In this document: positions 48,691 through 58,906 of the stretch, one piece after another
How the letters are laid out: each line of letters starts with the position of its first letter
Position numbering within the stretch: the stretch's first letter is position 1
Origin: Auricularia sp. M13
Lineage: Eukaryota > Basidiomycota > Agaricomycetes > Auriculariales > Auriculariaceae
DNA: 64,000 bases
Direction of reading: 5' to 3'
NCBI GenBank assembly: GCA_037042915.1
Contig: CM073195.1
Span: 3,162,001-3,226,000, forward strand
The notes under the pieces: generated by a model
Database searches by the model: none
Told to the model about the DNA's origin: nothing
Seen by the model: the letters and a program-made list of their open reading frames with translations, nothing else
Translations under genes and position numbers: made by a program

Positions 48691-50463
48691 GACGAAAAAG
48701 GTACGCCCTGCCCCCCGAACGCTCGCAGTGATCTGATGCATATTCGATGCACTCAGAAGGAACATCGAGAGACGATTAGGAACTTCCGCCACCCTGCCCA
48801 GTCATTGAAGGGCAAGTTGTCCTCATCCAGCTTCAGCCTTCATGGTGCATCGATCGTACCGTCAACGTATCGGGCGCAAGAACTCCGAGTCTTTCATCCC
48901 GGATCCTGCTCATTCATCCTCGGGTCATCAACTATCCGTATCCCTACGCTCACCAGAGGTCACAAATACCCAGCCACTAGCTGGGGATTCAATTTCCCTG
49001 GGATCGCAATGGACCTTACCGGATACATTGTGCTACACCTTACAGCGACCCCTGCAGTTTTATATTGTGCCTTCTCAGGTGTGTCTGCTAGCCTCACTGG
49101 CAGTCCCACGATGAGCAGTACCATATAATGAACAACTCGCAGGAAAAGATCCCAACGACCTACGTGGCTAAGGACGACGAAGTCGAACTGCTTTCCAGAG
49201 TTTTCGCGCAAGTGCAACACAAGAGAGTTAATTACGACAGCGACCTCGCCTCTCCCGACCGTGACATACGATGCGACGTGCGCCTCCGTGAGTCGTCCTT
49301 CAAGCTCAACACCCGGCTCCTGCCTCTGCCTTCCGAGCCGCACAAGGTCACCTCGATTCTGCGTCGCGGGCCTGGTTCAACGAGTGCGTGCGCATCATTA
49401 AGCGGATCGAGAGGGACTATGGCTTTCTCGACCTGTAGACGGCGTTCAGTGGACATCCTGAGCTCCCACCGGAGTCTGAGCTCAGCGACAGCTATTTCGA
49501 CTACGACCACTCCATGTGGTCGTCCCCACAGCAGGAGCACTCTTCGGACGACATCTTTTCCAGTGAGAACGATGGCGAAGAGGCCAGATGCGCGCTCAGG
49601 CTGCTCCCCCAGCTGAATGTGATAGAGCCGGACTCATGACGCGACGAGGCGTGAGATCTGAGAACCGTCTGTCCTATTCTTGTATCCGCCCGGTCTGTGC
49701 TTCTCCTTCTAGTAGAAATGGGCTTGGGTTGCTCATGATGTTCGCACAGTCCGGCCAGGCGGGAGGGTGAAACACCGAGGGTATATATCTGGCAGTGCCC
49801 ACCATTCCCATTAATAAGTGAAGAACCAAGTGTGCGGTTGGCGAAATGGGCAAAGCGCAATCTCCCAAACGACGCTTCTGCCGCGAATGAAGCTATGAAG
49901 GCTGACGTCCATGAAGCCTCACGCGTATGGTAGTATAGTACTACAAGTCGCCTTCCACACAACACAAAGAAGTTGTGTAAAACCGATGTATTCTCTTATC
50001 AGCTCCAGAAATTCCACGCGAGAGAACAGAAACAGCAAGACAGGAGCACTAGAAACCGAAACAGGGAGGGAGGGAGACTCGATGAAGGGAGGGAGGGAAG
50101 GACGAGGACGACGGGAGAGGGGGTTGCGAACCGATTCATCCGATACTGGATGGCAGAAAGGACTGCAGCAAGGGCGAGCGAGCTATGTAATGTAGTGCAA
50201 GAACGTAAGGACAGTGGGGTGGCGGCCGCAGGCCGCGCGTCTGGATCTGAACTGTATGGCACAAACGTCCGAAGGGAAAGTAATGTGGGTTTCGACAACT
50301 CGTTGAGCCAGCCAATCAGAGCAGGACGCGCGACGCTGTCGGCGGGGCCGCGGGCTATGTACTAGATGGGAGGGTGGACGGACCGAGTCACGGTGCGATC
50401 AGCAATGCAGGAGAATCAGCATGGGAGTCGAGACGGAGAGCAGCAGGGTGGTATGAGTGCCAA
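48691..50463. other. Region 3' of the kinase pseudogene and the septin D 3' flank
   Basis: Near 48790-49110 the plus strand reads VIEGQVVLIQLQPSW and later LQFYIVPSQ, and near 49370-49440 AWFNECVRIIKRIERDYGFL. These could be parts of the kinase-like gene's C-terminal extension or of another decayed gene. From 49900 to 50130 the plus strand is rich in GGGA and GAA runs, the pyrimidine-rich 3' flank of the minus-strand septin gene. I support no intact gene. Confidence 0.35.
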
Positions 50464-52741
50464 CTATATGCCTAAATCTACGAAGACGAACGACAGTGGT
50501 CAGGCGAGGAATGCGGTCAGGCAAGCAGGACGCACCTTCCAATAACCGTTTCCGGTCGTCCTCGTTGATGTTGCGCGTGGCGCGGCGCGCGAGGAGCTTC
50601 TCGGTGCGGAACTGCTCGTACAGCACGTCCTTGGTGCTCGCCTTGAGGACCTTGAGGTGCGTGCTCAGCACGGCCGTCCGGAGCGCGGAAAAGTCGCAGT
50701 GCTGCGGGTCGAGCACGTCGACGGTGCCCCAGCGGAAGTGGCGCACGAAGCGGCCGCGCAGCGACGGGTTCACGCTGAGCGGCACGGCGGGCAGCGCCGC
50801 CGGCGCGCCGCCCACGGGCGAGTTCGGCGCCGTGAAGTCGATCGTGCCCGTGCTCCTGCGCCGCTCGCCAAACTCGCGGTCGGGCTCGGGCGACGACGCG
50901 ATCATGCTCTGGTGCCCGTCGTCCGTCGCCGGCGCCGCGTGCGCGTTCCCGTTCCCGTTGGTGGTCGCCGCCTCGGACTTTTTGTGCTTGCGGCGCGCGT
51001 GGTGTTTGCGCGGCGCCTCGGGCGCGATGACGGCGAACGGGAGCAGCGCGGCCGACGCGCGGTGCTGCGCCGCCGCGCCGGGCACCGCGTCCTCTCCGCC
51101 GGCGACGACGGGCTGGTGTGCCTCGCCGAACAGGTCCGCGTCGAGCTCTTGCAGGTTGCGCTTCGACCGCGAGCGCGAGAGCATGCCGAAGCGGCCCTTT
51201 CGGATCTGGATGACCTTGGGCCGCGTCTCGCGCGCCGCCTCTTCGCCCTCCTTATCATCTTCTTCGTCTTCCTTTGCGCCCGCCGGGCCAGGATCGGTCT
51301 GCGCCTGGCCCTTCGGACGGCGGTGCGACTTTTTGGCCGACTCGCGCGGGTCGAGGTTGTCGAACACGCCGAAGCCAATGCCGGCCTCGAACAGGTCGCG
51401 GCGCACGGCGCGCTTGATGCTCGCGAGCTTCTCGTCCGTGAGCGAGTCCGCGCGGGCGATGACGGGCAGGATGTTGACGCGGGTCGCGAGGCGCTTGATG
51501 ACGCGGATCTCTGCAGGGTTCATGGAGAGCCTGTGCTTGTCGCCGGCCGTCTTCCCGCGGGGCGAGCTCGCCTCGTTCGGCTCGTCCTCGTCGGAGGAGC
51601 TGTCGGACGATTCGCCCGAGCTGACGGAGGACAGGTCGTCAGGACGGTAGCGCAGACTGGTCTGCGAGCGACTGAGGCGGGGGAGAGCTAACTTTGCGCG
51701 GCGCACGGCGGGCGTCATGATCGACTCGGGCTCGATGAGGTAGATGCATCTGCGCGGGGGGCGGGGTCAGAGTGTAAATCATCGCTGTGCCACCGCAGGG
51801 CGAGGAGATCAATCGACAAATCGACAAACGCACAGGTGCACATGCTGATCGCCCTTGTTCTGCCGCACGACTTTGGATTCCTGTGTGCAGAGCGCAACTG
51901 AGTCCGAAAGGAAAAAACAATGGAGATCACTGCCAAAAGAAGCCGCGTACCTCGCCCATGGTCTCCGCGAACTGCAGGTCGAGGTACTTGACGATGCCCG
52001 AGACGGAGCGCTCGAGGCCGAGCTCGGCGCCGGTGGAAAAGTCGAGGCCGGGGGTGTCGATGACGGTGAGCAGGACGCGGTCGTGCCTCGTCTCGCAGAT
52101 CTCGATGCACGCCGTCTGCAAGGCGCGGGTGGCGCGCGAGCTGGTCTGGACGAAGCGCTCCACGCCGGCGCGCTGGTCGGCCGTGGCGTTCGGGGAGATG
52201 TCGCACGTGTCGAGCAGCAGCTTGAGCAGCGAGGTCTTTCCTGTGCCCTGCCCGCCTGCGACCTGAGCATTGCGATAAAAGTTTCGAAATAAGCAGCCAA
52301 TAAAGCAATAAATCCCAGGATCATCCCTGACAGCGCACGCACCATGAGATTGAAGGTAGGCGCGACCCGCGGCCGGCGCTGGGAGCGCTGGAACGAGTAC
52401 ATGGAATGGGCCGACGAGCGGTTGAACGCGCTCGGCGGGCTCTGCAGCTTGTCCTTCTGGTACAGGCTGGCGATGGTGCCGTCGCCGTCGACGGTCGCCT
52501 CGCCCGCGCGGAACGGCTTGTGGAACGGGATGTTGCCGCGGAAGGCCTGGAACGAGATTTTGCTCGGCGGCGTCGCCGGCTGCGTCCGCGCCTCGTTCAG
52601 CGCGTTCGGGTCGACGAGGTCCGCCGGCCAGGGGATGCCCTGCTGCGCCTGCGCCAGGTCCGGCAGCGACGGCGACACCTTGATGGCGCCCTCGTCCTTG
52701 CCCTTCTTCGCGCTCGTCCGCCGTCCGAATCCAAGCACCAT
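50464..52741 (-). CDS. Septin-like GTPase D
   Basis: A divergent septin, a GTP-binding protein expected to form filaments at the cell cortex or septum. Exons by splice consensus are 52343-52741, 51951-52262, 51834-51880, 50536-51749 and 50464-50477. The N-terminal 130 residues are unlike canonical septins. Then come the P-loop VAGGQGTGKTSLLKLLLDT, switch II VIDTPGLDF, NKGDQHVHLCIYLIEPES, ARVNILPVIARADSLTDEKL (G4 as ARAD) and the septin element FRWGTVDVLDPQHCDFSALR, with the helix VLKASTKDVLYEQFRTEKLL. A charged insert of about 150 residues lies between G4 and the W-G element. The short last exon gives DLGI and TAG at 50464-50466; reading through that intron would close at 50399. No coiled-coil tail is seen. 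It is paralogous to septin B and shares the phase-2 intron at HVHL/CIY. Confidence 0.82.
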
Positions 52742-53286
52742 GGTTCGATACAATGGCAATGGCCCTGTCTGTGGCTAGCCGCCGGTCAGCTCGCAGTCGC
52801 CGTCACCAGCAGCCGCCACGCACAAAAAAAGCTGCTGTCTGTCCGGGCGGCAGAGGTTAGGAACGGAAGCGGGCTAGTGGTCGCGGTCCAACTCGCGTTA
52901 CTCCGCACTTGGCAACCGCCGAACACAAAGGGGACGTTCACTCGATTGCATTGCAACTACCTAGTCAGCAGCCAAAACTCGCACTATGGGGAGGGGTCTG
53001 TTTGTACACGACAGATTATAGAGAGCAGAGAGAGAGAGATCAAGAAAGACTCGAGCACAGAGGGAAAAAAAAATAGCCAAAGAATACACACACACTGGGG
53101 ACGGAGGGGGGAAAGGGAAGTGAATGGACGGGACGGTGGTCAGTCAGTACTCAGTGATTGCAATGCGGATACGACGGGGGGAGCGGTGCGACGGAAAATG
53201 TGCGACTCGAACAGGGGGAGGGACAAGACAAGAAAGCGAATAGCAAGCAAGCAACAGTTCGTCAATCATTAAAATGGTGCTCGCGC
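52742..53286. other. Intergenic region between zinc-cluster gene C and septin D
   Basis: This 545-bp interval is the septin D promoter and the 3' flank of the regulator gene. The plus strand has a purine-rich run near 53010-53110. I see no gene. Confidence 0.5.
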
Positions 53287-55298
53287 TCACCACGAGCCCG
53301 CGACGGGCGTGAGCGGCCGCCGGCCCAGCATCTCCCCGAGCGACATGCGCGGCGGCACAGGCGCAGGCGGCGACCGCTCGCGCGGCCTCTTCAGCGGCGG
53401 CCCACCGCCCAGCTCGTCCGCGGCCTTCCGCTTCCCGTACCCCGCGCTATCCTCGAACGCGTGATGGTGGACGTACGGCGGGCTGCGCCCGGAACTGCTC
53501 GACGACGCCGCGGACATCGCCTCGTGCTGCTGCTGTTGCTGTTGCTGTGACGGCGCGGGCGCAAGCTTCTTCAGCCTCTGCGAATCAGGCCCAGCAGCGC
53601 TCGTCTCGCCAGCCTTCGCAGCATCCTGATCCGCAGAATGCTGCTTGGCGTGCGAGCTGCGCCGTCGCTGGTCCTCGAGATACTCGCACGGCAGCGACCG
53701 TTTCTGGCAGTTACCGCACTTGGGATGTTGACCGTCACACTTGGTCTTGCGCGCTGTACCGAATGTCAATAAACATCGCCACGGCACAAAAATAACACCT
53801 ATACTCACTGCGACAAAAGTTGCACGCAACAGTCTTGGGACCATAGTTGCTCCCCGAGCGCCGAATCCCATGCTTCTTCTTGTCAAGCTGCATCGCGACC
53901 TTGTCCGCACTCGCCGCAGAGTCCATATGGATCTTGGGCGAAGGCGGACCAGCATTACGAATGGGCGGGGGCACAGGCAGCGGCAGCTGTCCCAATGGCT
54001 GCGCGCGCGTGGGCGAAGGACCAGGGGCCTGCTGCTGATGGTGCAGCATCCTCGCCCGCGGATCCGGATGCATGATGACAGGCGACGGCCCAGGCAAGCT
54101 CGCCGTCCTGCGATGCCCATGACCAAACGCCTCCGTGTGCGCGTGCGGCGGGGGAAGGCGTTCGTAATCGTACTGCCTGGCCTCGCGCTCCCTGTCGTAT
54201 TCCCATTCACGCGCCCTGCGCTCGCGGTCGCGGTCGCGCTCCCGCTGGTCCCACTCGGCGCGCTCGCGGTTAAACGGCGCCATCTTCGCCGGCTCGCGCT
54301 CCCTATCGAACGCATCCTGCGTGCGCAGGCTCGAGTGCGGGAGGTGCTGCAACAGCGTCGGCTGCGGGATCTGTATGGGCGGCAGCTGTGGATGCGGGTG
54401 CTGGTGCGAATGCGAGTGCGCCGTGCGCGCATGCCCGTGTGGCCCTCCTCCGCCATCGACGAGGTGCGACACCGGCATGCGGCCAGGCGGCCGCTCCCTC
54501 TCCCTCTCGCGCTCGCGCTCCCGCTCTCGCCCGCGGTCCAGTTCGCGATCGCGCTCCATATCGGCGATGGGCGGCAGCCGCTCATGCTCGCGCTCGCGAT
54601 CCTCGAACGCCGCCTGCGCGCTCCGCGGCGGCGTGTAGTTCTGGTGCTGATGCTTGTGCTGGTGCGGCAGCGGACGATCCTCCTCGCTCGGCGGCTCAGG
54701 ACTCAGTGGGCGCTTCACGCCCAGCACGATCGAGCCCTCGCCGCCCGCAGGACTCGTAACCGTCGTCGCCGTCGTCGTCGCGTTACCGTTGAGCACGCTC
54801 CCCGCGTCGTCCCCATCGCAACACTCGTCCTTGGTCTTGCCGGCGCCAAAACCGCCGCGGCGTTTCAGCACGGGCTGGTAGTCGCAATGGTTAGAGCGCT
54901 TGATGCATTGCGAGCACGCGGGCCGGCCGCCATCGCACTTGAGCTTGCGCGCTAGAAGGGCCGCCGTCAGCACGCGGGCGCCCGAAAATAGCCAACTGAA
55001 CGGCGGCGTGCGTCACTTTACTCACTTCGACAGAAGTTGCATGCGACGAGAATCTTCTTTTGCCTGACCTTCGGTACACCTGGCAGGCCCGATGGGCGAA
55101 CGTAAGCTTAACGACGGATCCTCGAAGCACAGGCCAACGGCCATCTGATCGAGACAACTCACCAGTCGCGAGGTTGTACTGGCTCGTGCCTGGGATGAAC
55201 TGGGCAAAGTTAGGGGGCGATGTCGCCGCCGCCGAACCGCCAGGAGCTAGTGTGCCGGGGGCTGAGGGAGGAGCAACGGCAGGTGATGGTGCTGGCAT
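53287..55298 (-). CDS. Zn(II)2Cys6 regulator C, with two zinc clusters
   Basis: A nuclear DNA-binding regulator carrying two fungal-type Zn2Cys6 clusters. Exons are 53287-53753, 53809-54951, 55026-55079 and an upstream exon 55163-55448 shared in frame with septin B. Cluster 1 reads KKILVACNFCRTRKLKCDGG and then PACSQCIKRSNHCDY; cluster 2 reads KTVACNFCRTRKTKCDGQ and then PKCGNCQKRSLPCEY. Both have CX2CX6CX6CX2CX6C spacing. Between them lie about 370 residues rich in His, Pro and Arg-Glu repeats (about 54470-54600). The Gln-rich C-terminus ends TPVAGSW with TGA at 53287-53289. The clusters are each split by a phase-1 intron after CNFCR. If the gene has its own start, the only in-frame ATG upstream is at 55298 (MPAPSP). 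Otherwise it is the 3' half of a septin fusion. Confidence 0.75.
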
Positions 55299-56793
55299 GC
55301 CAAACGGCAGTGACGCAGACGGAAGCCGCAGCTGTTGCGGCGACAGATGCGTGTGAGCCGACAACAGCAGCTTTCCGTCGCCGGGGGCGGGCGCATTCCC
55401 ATTTCTCCATTGTCCGAAGAGTTGCTCGAAGGTGAAGGTCTTGAGCGCCTGATCACGGGATAGACGGGTAGGATTAGCATTAGGGTCACGCACGCCGGGG
55501 ACGCAAAAGCCCGAAATGAGTAACAGGCTGCGGTGCCCGCGTGTTTGCAGCGCGGCGCACAGCACACGGAGCGGATCAAGAGGGGTTGTTCGGACGGCAG
55601 CACGGGACGGGAGACGAGGCAGGGACTGACCTGCATGTGGCCAAAGATGGCGTCCCGGAAAGGAACAAAGTCGCAGTGCGTCGGATCAAGCACGTCCAGC
55701 ACACCCCACCTGTATCGCCGTGTGAAGCGACCCGGGGCCATCTTATCTCGTGCCTGGCCGTCGTGCGTGTACTGCCGGACGAGCTGGTCCCAAGTCGGGG
55801 CCGCGGAGCGCCGACGAACGCCATCGCCCCAGATGTACTGGTCGGGCGTCACGAGCGCGTAGGGTAGAAGCGGGATCGCCGCGTCGCGCGAGCCGACCGA
55901 GGAAGCGTGCGGCCGGAAGGAGGGTGCGGGGTTGCCGCGCGCGGGGTCGGAGCGCATGAGGGCAACGTTGCCGTCGTCAAAGATGCCGAAGCCGAGGCCT
56001 ACTGCCTTGAGGTCCAGGAAGACGGCCTTCTTGATAGACTCGAGTCTGTCGGACATGATGGAATCCGCGCGCGCAATGACGGGCAGGACGTTGACGCGCG
56101 CTGTCAGGCGGCAGATGGCCTGCAGGTCGCGCTGCGGCAGGGACGGGCCCTCCGCCTCGACGACGGGCGGCGCTGCGTGGTGGCGGACGGCGGCGGGGAT
56201 TATGTCATCTGGATCGAGGACGTAGATGCAGCTGGGTGGTGATGTGCAACGGTCAGCGGGTGCCTGAAGGCAATGAGCGGGAGCTTACAGGTGGACATGT
56301 TGATCGAAAATGCGCTGCAAAGAACGAGAACGGGCGGGCAACAATCAGCACACGAGACAAAAAAAGAAGGGCCTCGGGCGGGGCTCGAACGCACGTCCTG
56401 CAGCGAGCGGCGGAACCGGTCCTCGACGAGCGCGCACAGATCGTCGATGGCCGGCGGCGCGGCATCAAATTCGAGCGCGGGCGTGTCGACGAGCGTCAGC
56501 CGCACCGGGTCGCCGTTGCCCGGCGCGCGCACGTCGAGCGTGACGGCGCGGACGTCGGTCGTGGGCTGGGCGGCCGTGTTGGCAAAATTGGCCGCGGCGC
56601 GGGCCTGCTCGGGCGTCGCGGTCGGGGCGGTGTCCAGCGAGTCGAGCAGGAGCCGCAGCAGCCCCGTCTTGCCCGCGCGCCGGCCGGCGAACATGAGCGT
56701 GTAGCCTGGCGGCGGTGGCGGCGGCAGCGACGCGGGCGGGGGAGAGGGCGCCGGTGCCGGTGCGGGCGGGCCGTGGGCCTCGTCGCGGGGCAT
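55163..56793 (-). CDS. Septin-like GTPase B, open in frame into regulator C
   Basis: A second divergent septin. Exons are 56395-56793, 56289-56314 (26 nt), 55631-56231 and 55163-55448. A short Pro/Ala-rich start is followed by the P-loop FAGRRAGKTGLLRLLLDS, switch II LVDTPALEF (Ala where DTPG is usual), RIFDQHVHLCIYVLDPDD, ARVNVLPVIARADSIMSDRL, GFGIFDD and the septin element YRWGVLDVLDPTHCDFVPFR. The last helix, ALKTFTFEQLFGQWRNG, aligns with septin D's C-terminal helix and begins the exon at 55448. That exon has no stop. It continues through a Pro/Ala linker to NLATG, and its GT-AG junction enters VPKVRQKKILVACNFC of regulator C. I saw no separate septin stop, so the gene may extend to 53287. 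Confidence 0.72.
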
Positions 56794-57055
56794 GGCGGGC
56801 GTCGTCGTCGTCGTCGTCGTGCTGGGCGGAGAGTGGGAGCGGCGGGTGCGGGGACGGCGACGGGAGAGGAAGGAGGGAGAGAGCGGATGGCCGCGGTTGT
56901 AGACTCCGATGGGGCCCCCGGACTGACGGACAAGCGACGGATCAAATTTGACACTCCAGGATACGGTGCCGTAACGTCGGAGAGTAAAAATAAGAGTAAA
57001 GTAGGTCACAGTCCGTCCACGCATTAAAATAATACTACGCTGTATGCGCATACAG
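56794..57055. promoter_or_regulatory. Short spacer between regulator A and septin B
   Basis: A 262-bp spacer on the minus strand separates the stop of regulator A from the start of septin B. It presumably holds the septin B promoter. No specific motif is recognised. Confidence 0.4.
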
Positions 57056-58906
57056 TCACCGCCGCTCCTCGTACTCCTCCTCGTCGTACTCGTACTCGTC
57101 GTCCTCGTAGCCCGCCCGCTTCGGGTACGGCTTGCCCTCGGGCGACCGCGACGCTGCCCGCTTGTAGCCGTACGCGCCCCCGGCCACCAGCGCCCCCGGG
57201 AACTGCCCTCCCTCCCGCCCCGGCACGCCCGCCACGTGCCCCCCGACGGCCGGCACAGCCATCGTCCCGATCGGGAATCCCGTCCCCGCGCCCATATGCG
57301 GGGCCGGGTGCGCCAGCGGCATCCCGGGACCACCACCAGCCCCAGGCGGCGCCCCGTACATCATCTGCGACGCCGGCGGCAGCTGCGGCAGGCCCTACAG
57401 CAAAAAATGTCAGCGCTGTGCCCACGTCCACTTCATTTCCCGCGTTGCCGCGATTCGCGCGATCGCGCAACAAAGAAGGCTCACGGGCGCTAAAACGGAA
57501 AACTCAATCTCACCTGGAACGCCATCATGTCCGCCCCGGGCGCTACGCCAGCGCTGGGACCCGCCATCTGGTGGTGGTGGTGCAGCGGCGGCGGCGAGAG
57601 TGGCGGCGGAAGTGGCGGCGGAAGTGGTTGCTGGTGGTGCGGATGTGGCTGCTGGTGCGACGGCGGCGGCGGCGGCGGCTGGTGCTGATACGGCACGGGC
57701 ACCGGGAAGTGCGGCTGCGGGTGCTGGGCCTCCACAGGCGACTCCGTCCCACCTCCCCCGCTGCCCTCCCCGCCCTCCTCCGCCCGCAGCCGGTTCTTCT
57801 TCCCCGGCCCCCGCCGCCGTATCTCCGGGTCGTACTCACATGGCTGCTTGCGCCGCTCGCAGTTCCCGCAACTCGGCTTCGCCCCATCGCACTTGAGCTT
57901 CCGACCTGATGGTCCCGACCGGACATCCGAAGGACCCCCGCGATCACCCACCCCCGCAAGTTGCCGTCGACCCGGCCGTTCGGACGCGCCCCGTCAATCC
58001 CCATGTCCGAACCAACCCCCGCATGACGCACAGTGCAACACCGCCGTGCGAAGAGGCGGTATCGAAGTCGTCATGCAAGATTGAAGTGATACCGCCAAAA
58101 TCCGCGATTGGCGATCGCCACAGAACAACGCCCAGGTCGAAGTCGAAGTCGAAGACCGTGGTAATCGCAACGCAAGCGAACCGCCGCGATTGACAAGGGC
58201 AAAGTTGAAAAAGAGAAACATGTCGCATGGTCAGCATCTTCGTCGACAGATATTGAATGAGGATAGGGAATGGTTGGGCCTCGGAACCCTCGCGCAACAT
58301 ATACGCTGGGGCGAGAGAAGACGACGATCGTGAGGCAGATGAAGATAATCCACCAGAACGGGTACACCAGGGACGAGCTCATGCAGTTCCGGCCCTTCGT
58401 CTACCGCACCTCATCGACTCGGCCAACGCCATCATCACCGCCATGCGCAAGCTGGGCGCACGTCCGCCACACCCAAGTGAGACGAAACTCGCGAAACTCA
58501 CCTCTGCAGAAATGGCAGGCCATGGCGGTTTTCTTGGGCGCACGCTTGGGCTTGTCATCGCCGTCGTCGTCGTCTCCCCGCGCGCTCCGTCTGCCGCGCT
58601 TCCCGCCGCTCCCGCCGCCGCCTCCACCTCCGCCTCCGCCGCCAGCATGGCCAGCGTATCCAGAAGTCGACGTCGACGGCGCGTCCGAAGTGGACGGCTC
58701 CCTCTCGCCGTCGCCGCCCGTACTGCGCTGCGACGCGTACGCGAGGGGATTCTGGCCGGAGACGGACGCCCGGGACACGAGCCAGTCGAACAGCTGTGCC
58801 TCCGTGCAGAACCGGCGTGCCGACGCCGGTGCCTGCGGGCACGTCCTCTCGATCCTAGAGGCGCGCTGCAGCAGACGACGCTTGGCGGCCGCACGTCGAC
58901 AGGCAT
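57056..58906 (-). CDS. Zn(II)2Cys6 regulator A, with one zinc cluster
   Basis: A fungal zinc-cluster DNA-binding protein. A start at 58906 (MPVD) splices in phase to LFDWLVSRASVSGQNPLAYA. Exons are 58895-58906, 58502-58793, 57514-57905 and 57056-57393. A Gly-rich and acidic stretch leads to PKRAPKKTAMACHFCRG, and after a 596-nt intron the cluster is completed by RKLKCDGAKPSCGNC and ERRKQPCEY, with CX2CX6CX6CX2CX6C spacing. A basic RRRGPGKK follows, then a long His/Pro-rich low-complexity region and a Gly-rich tail. The C-terminus is acidic and tyrosine-rich (DDEYEYDEEEYEERR), with TGA at 57056-57058. The start is inferred from phase and could be further upstream. The zinc-cluster intron sits at the same codon as in regulator C. 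Confidence 0.75.

Noticed and set aside
48691-49630. Intact gene after the kinase pseudogene
   Set aside because: Protein-like pieces occur in different frames and are interrupted, and no consistent exon chain was found.
50657-51691. Plus-strand open frame of 344 codons
   Set aside because: It is antisense to the main septin D exon and Arg-rich, and is a shadow.
53741-54955. Plus-strand open frame of 404 codons
   Set aside because: It is antisense to the low-complexity exon of regulator C and consists of Arg/Leu repeats.
56360-56410. tRNA T-loop-like sequence (TTCGAGCCCC) on the minus strand
   Set aside because: It sits at the end of a septin B exon, and no matching A box, anticodon arm or acceptor stem could be found.
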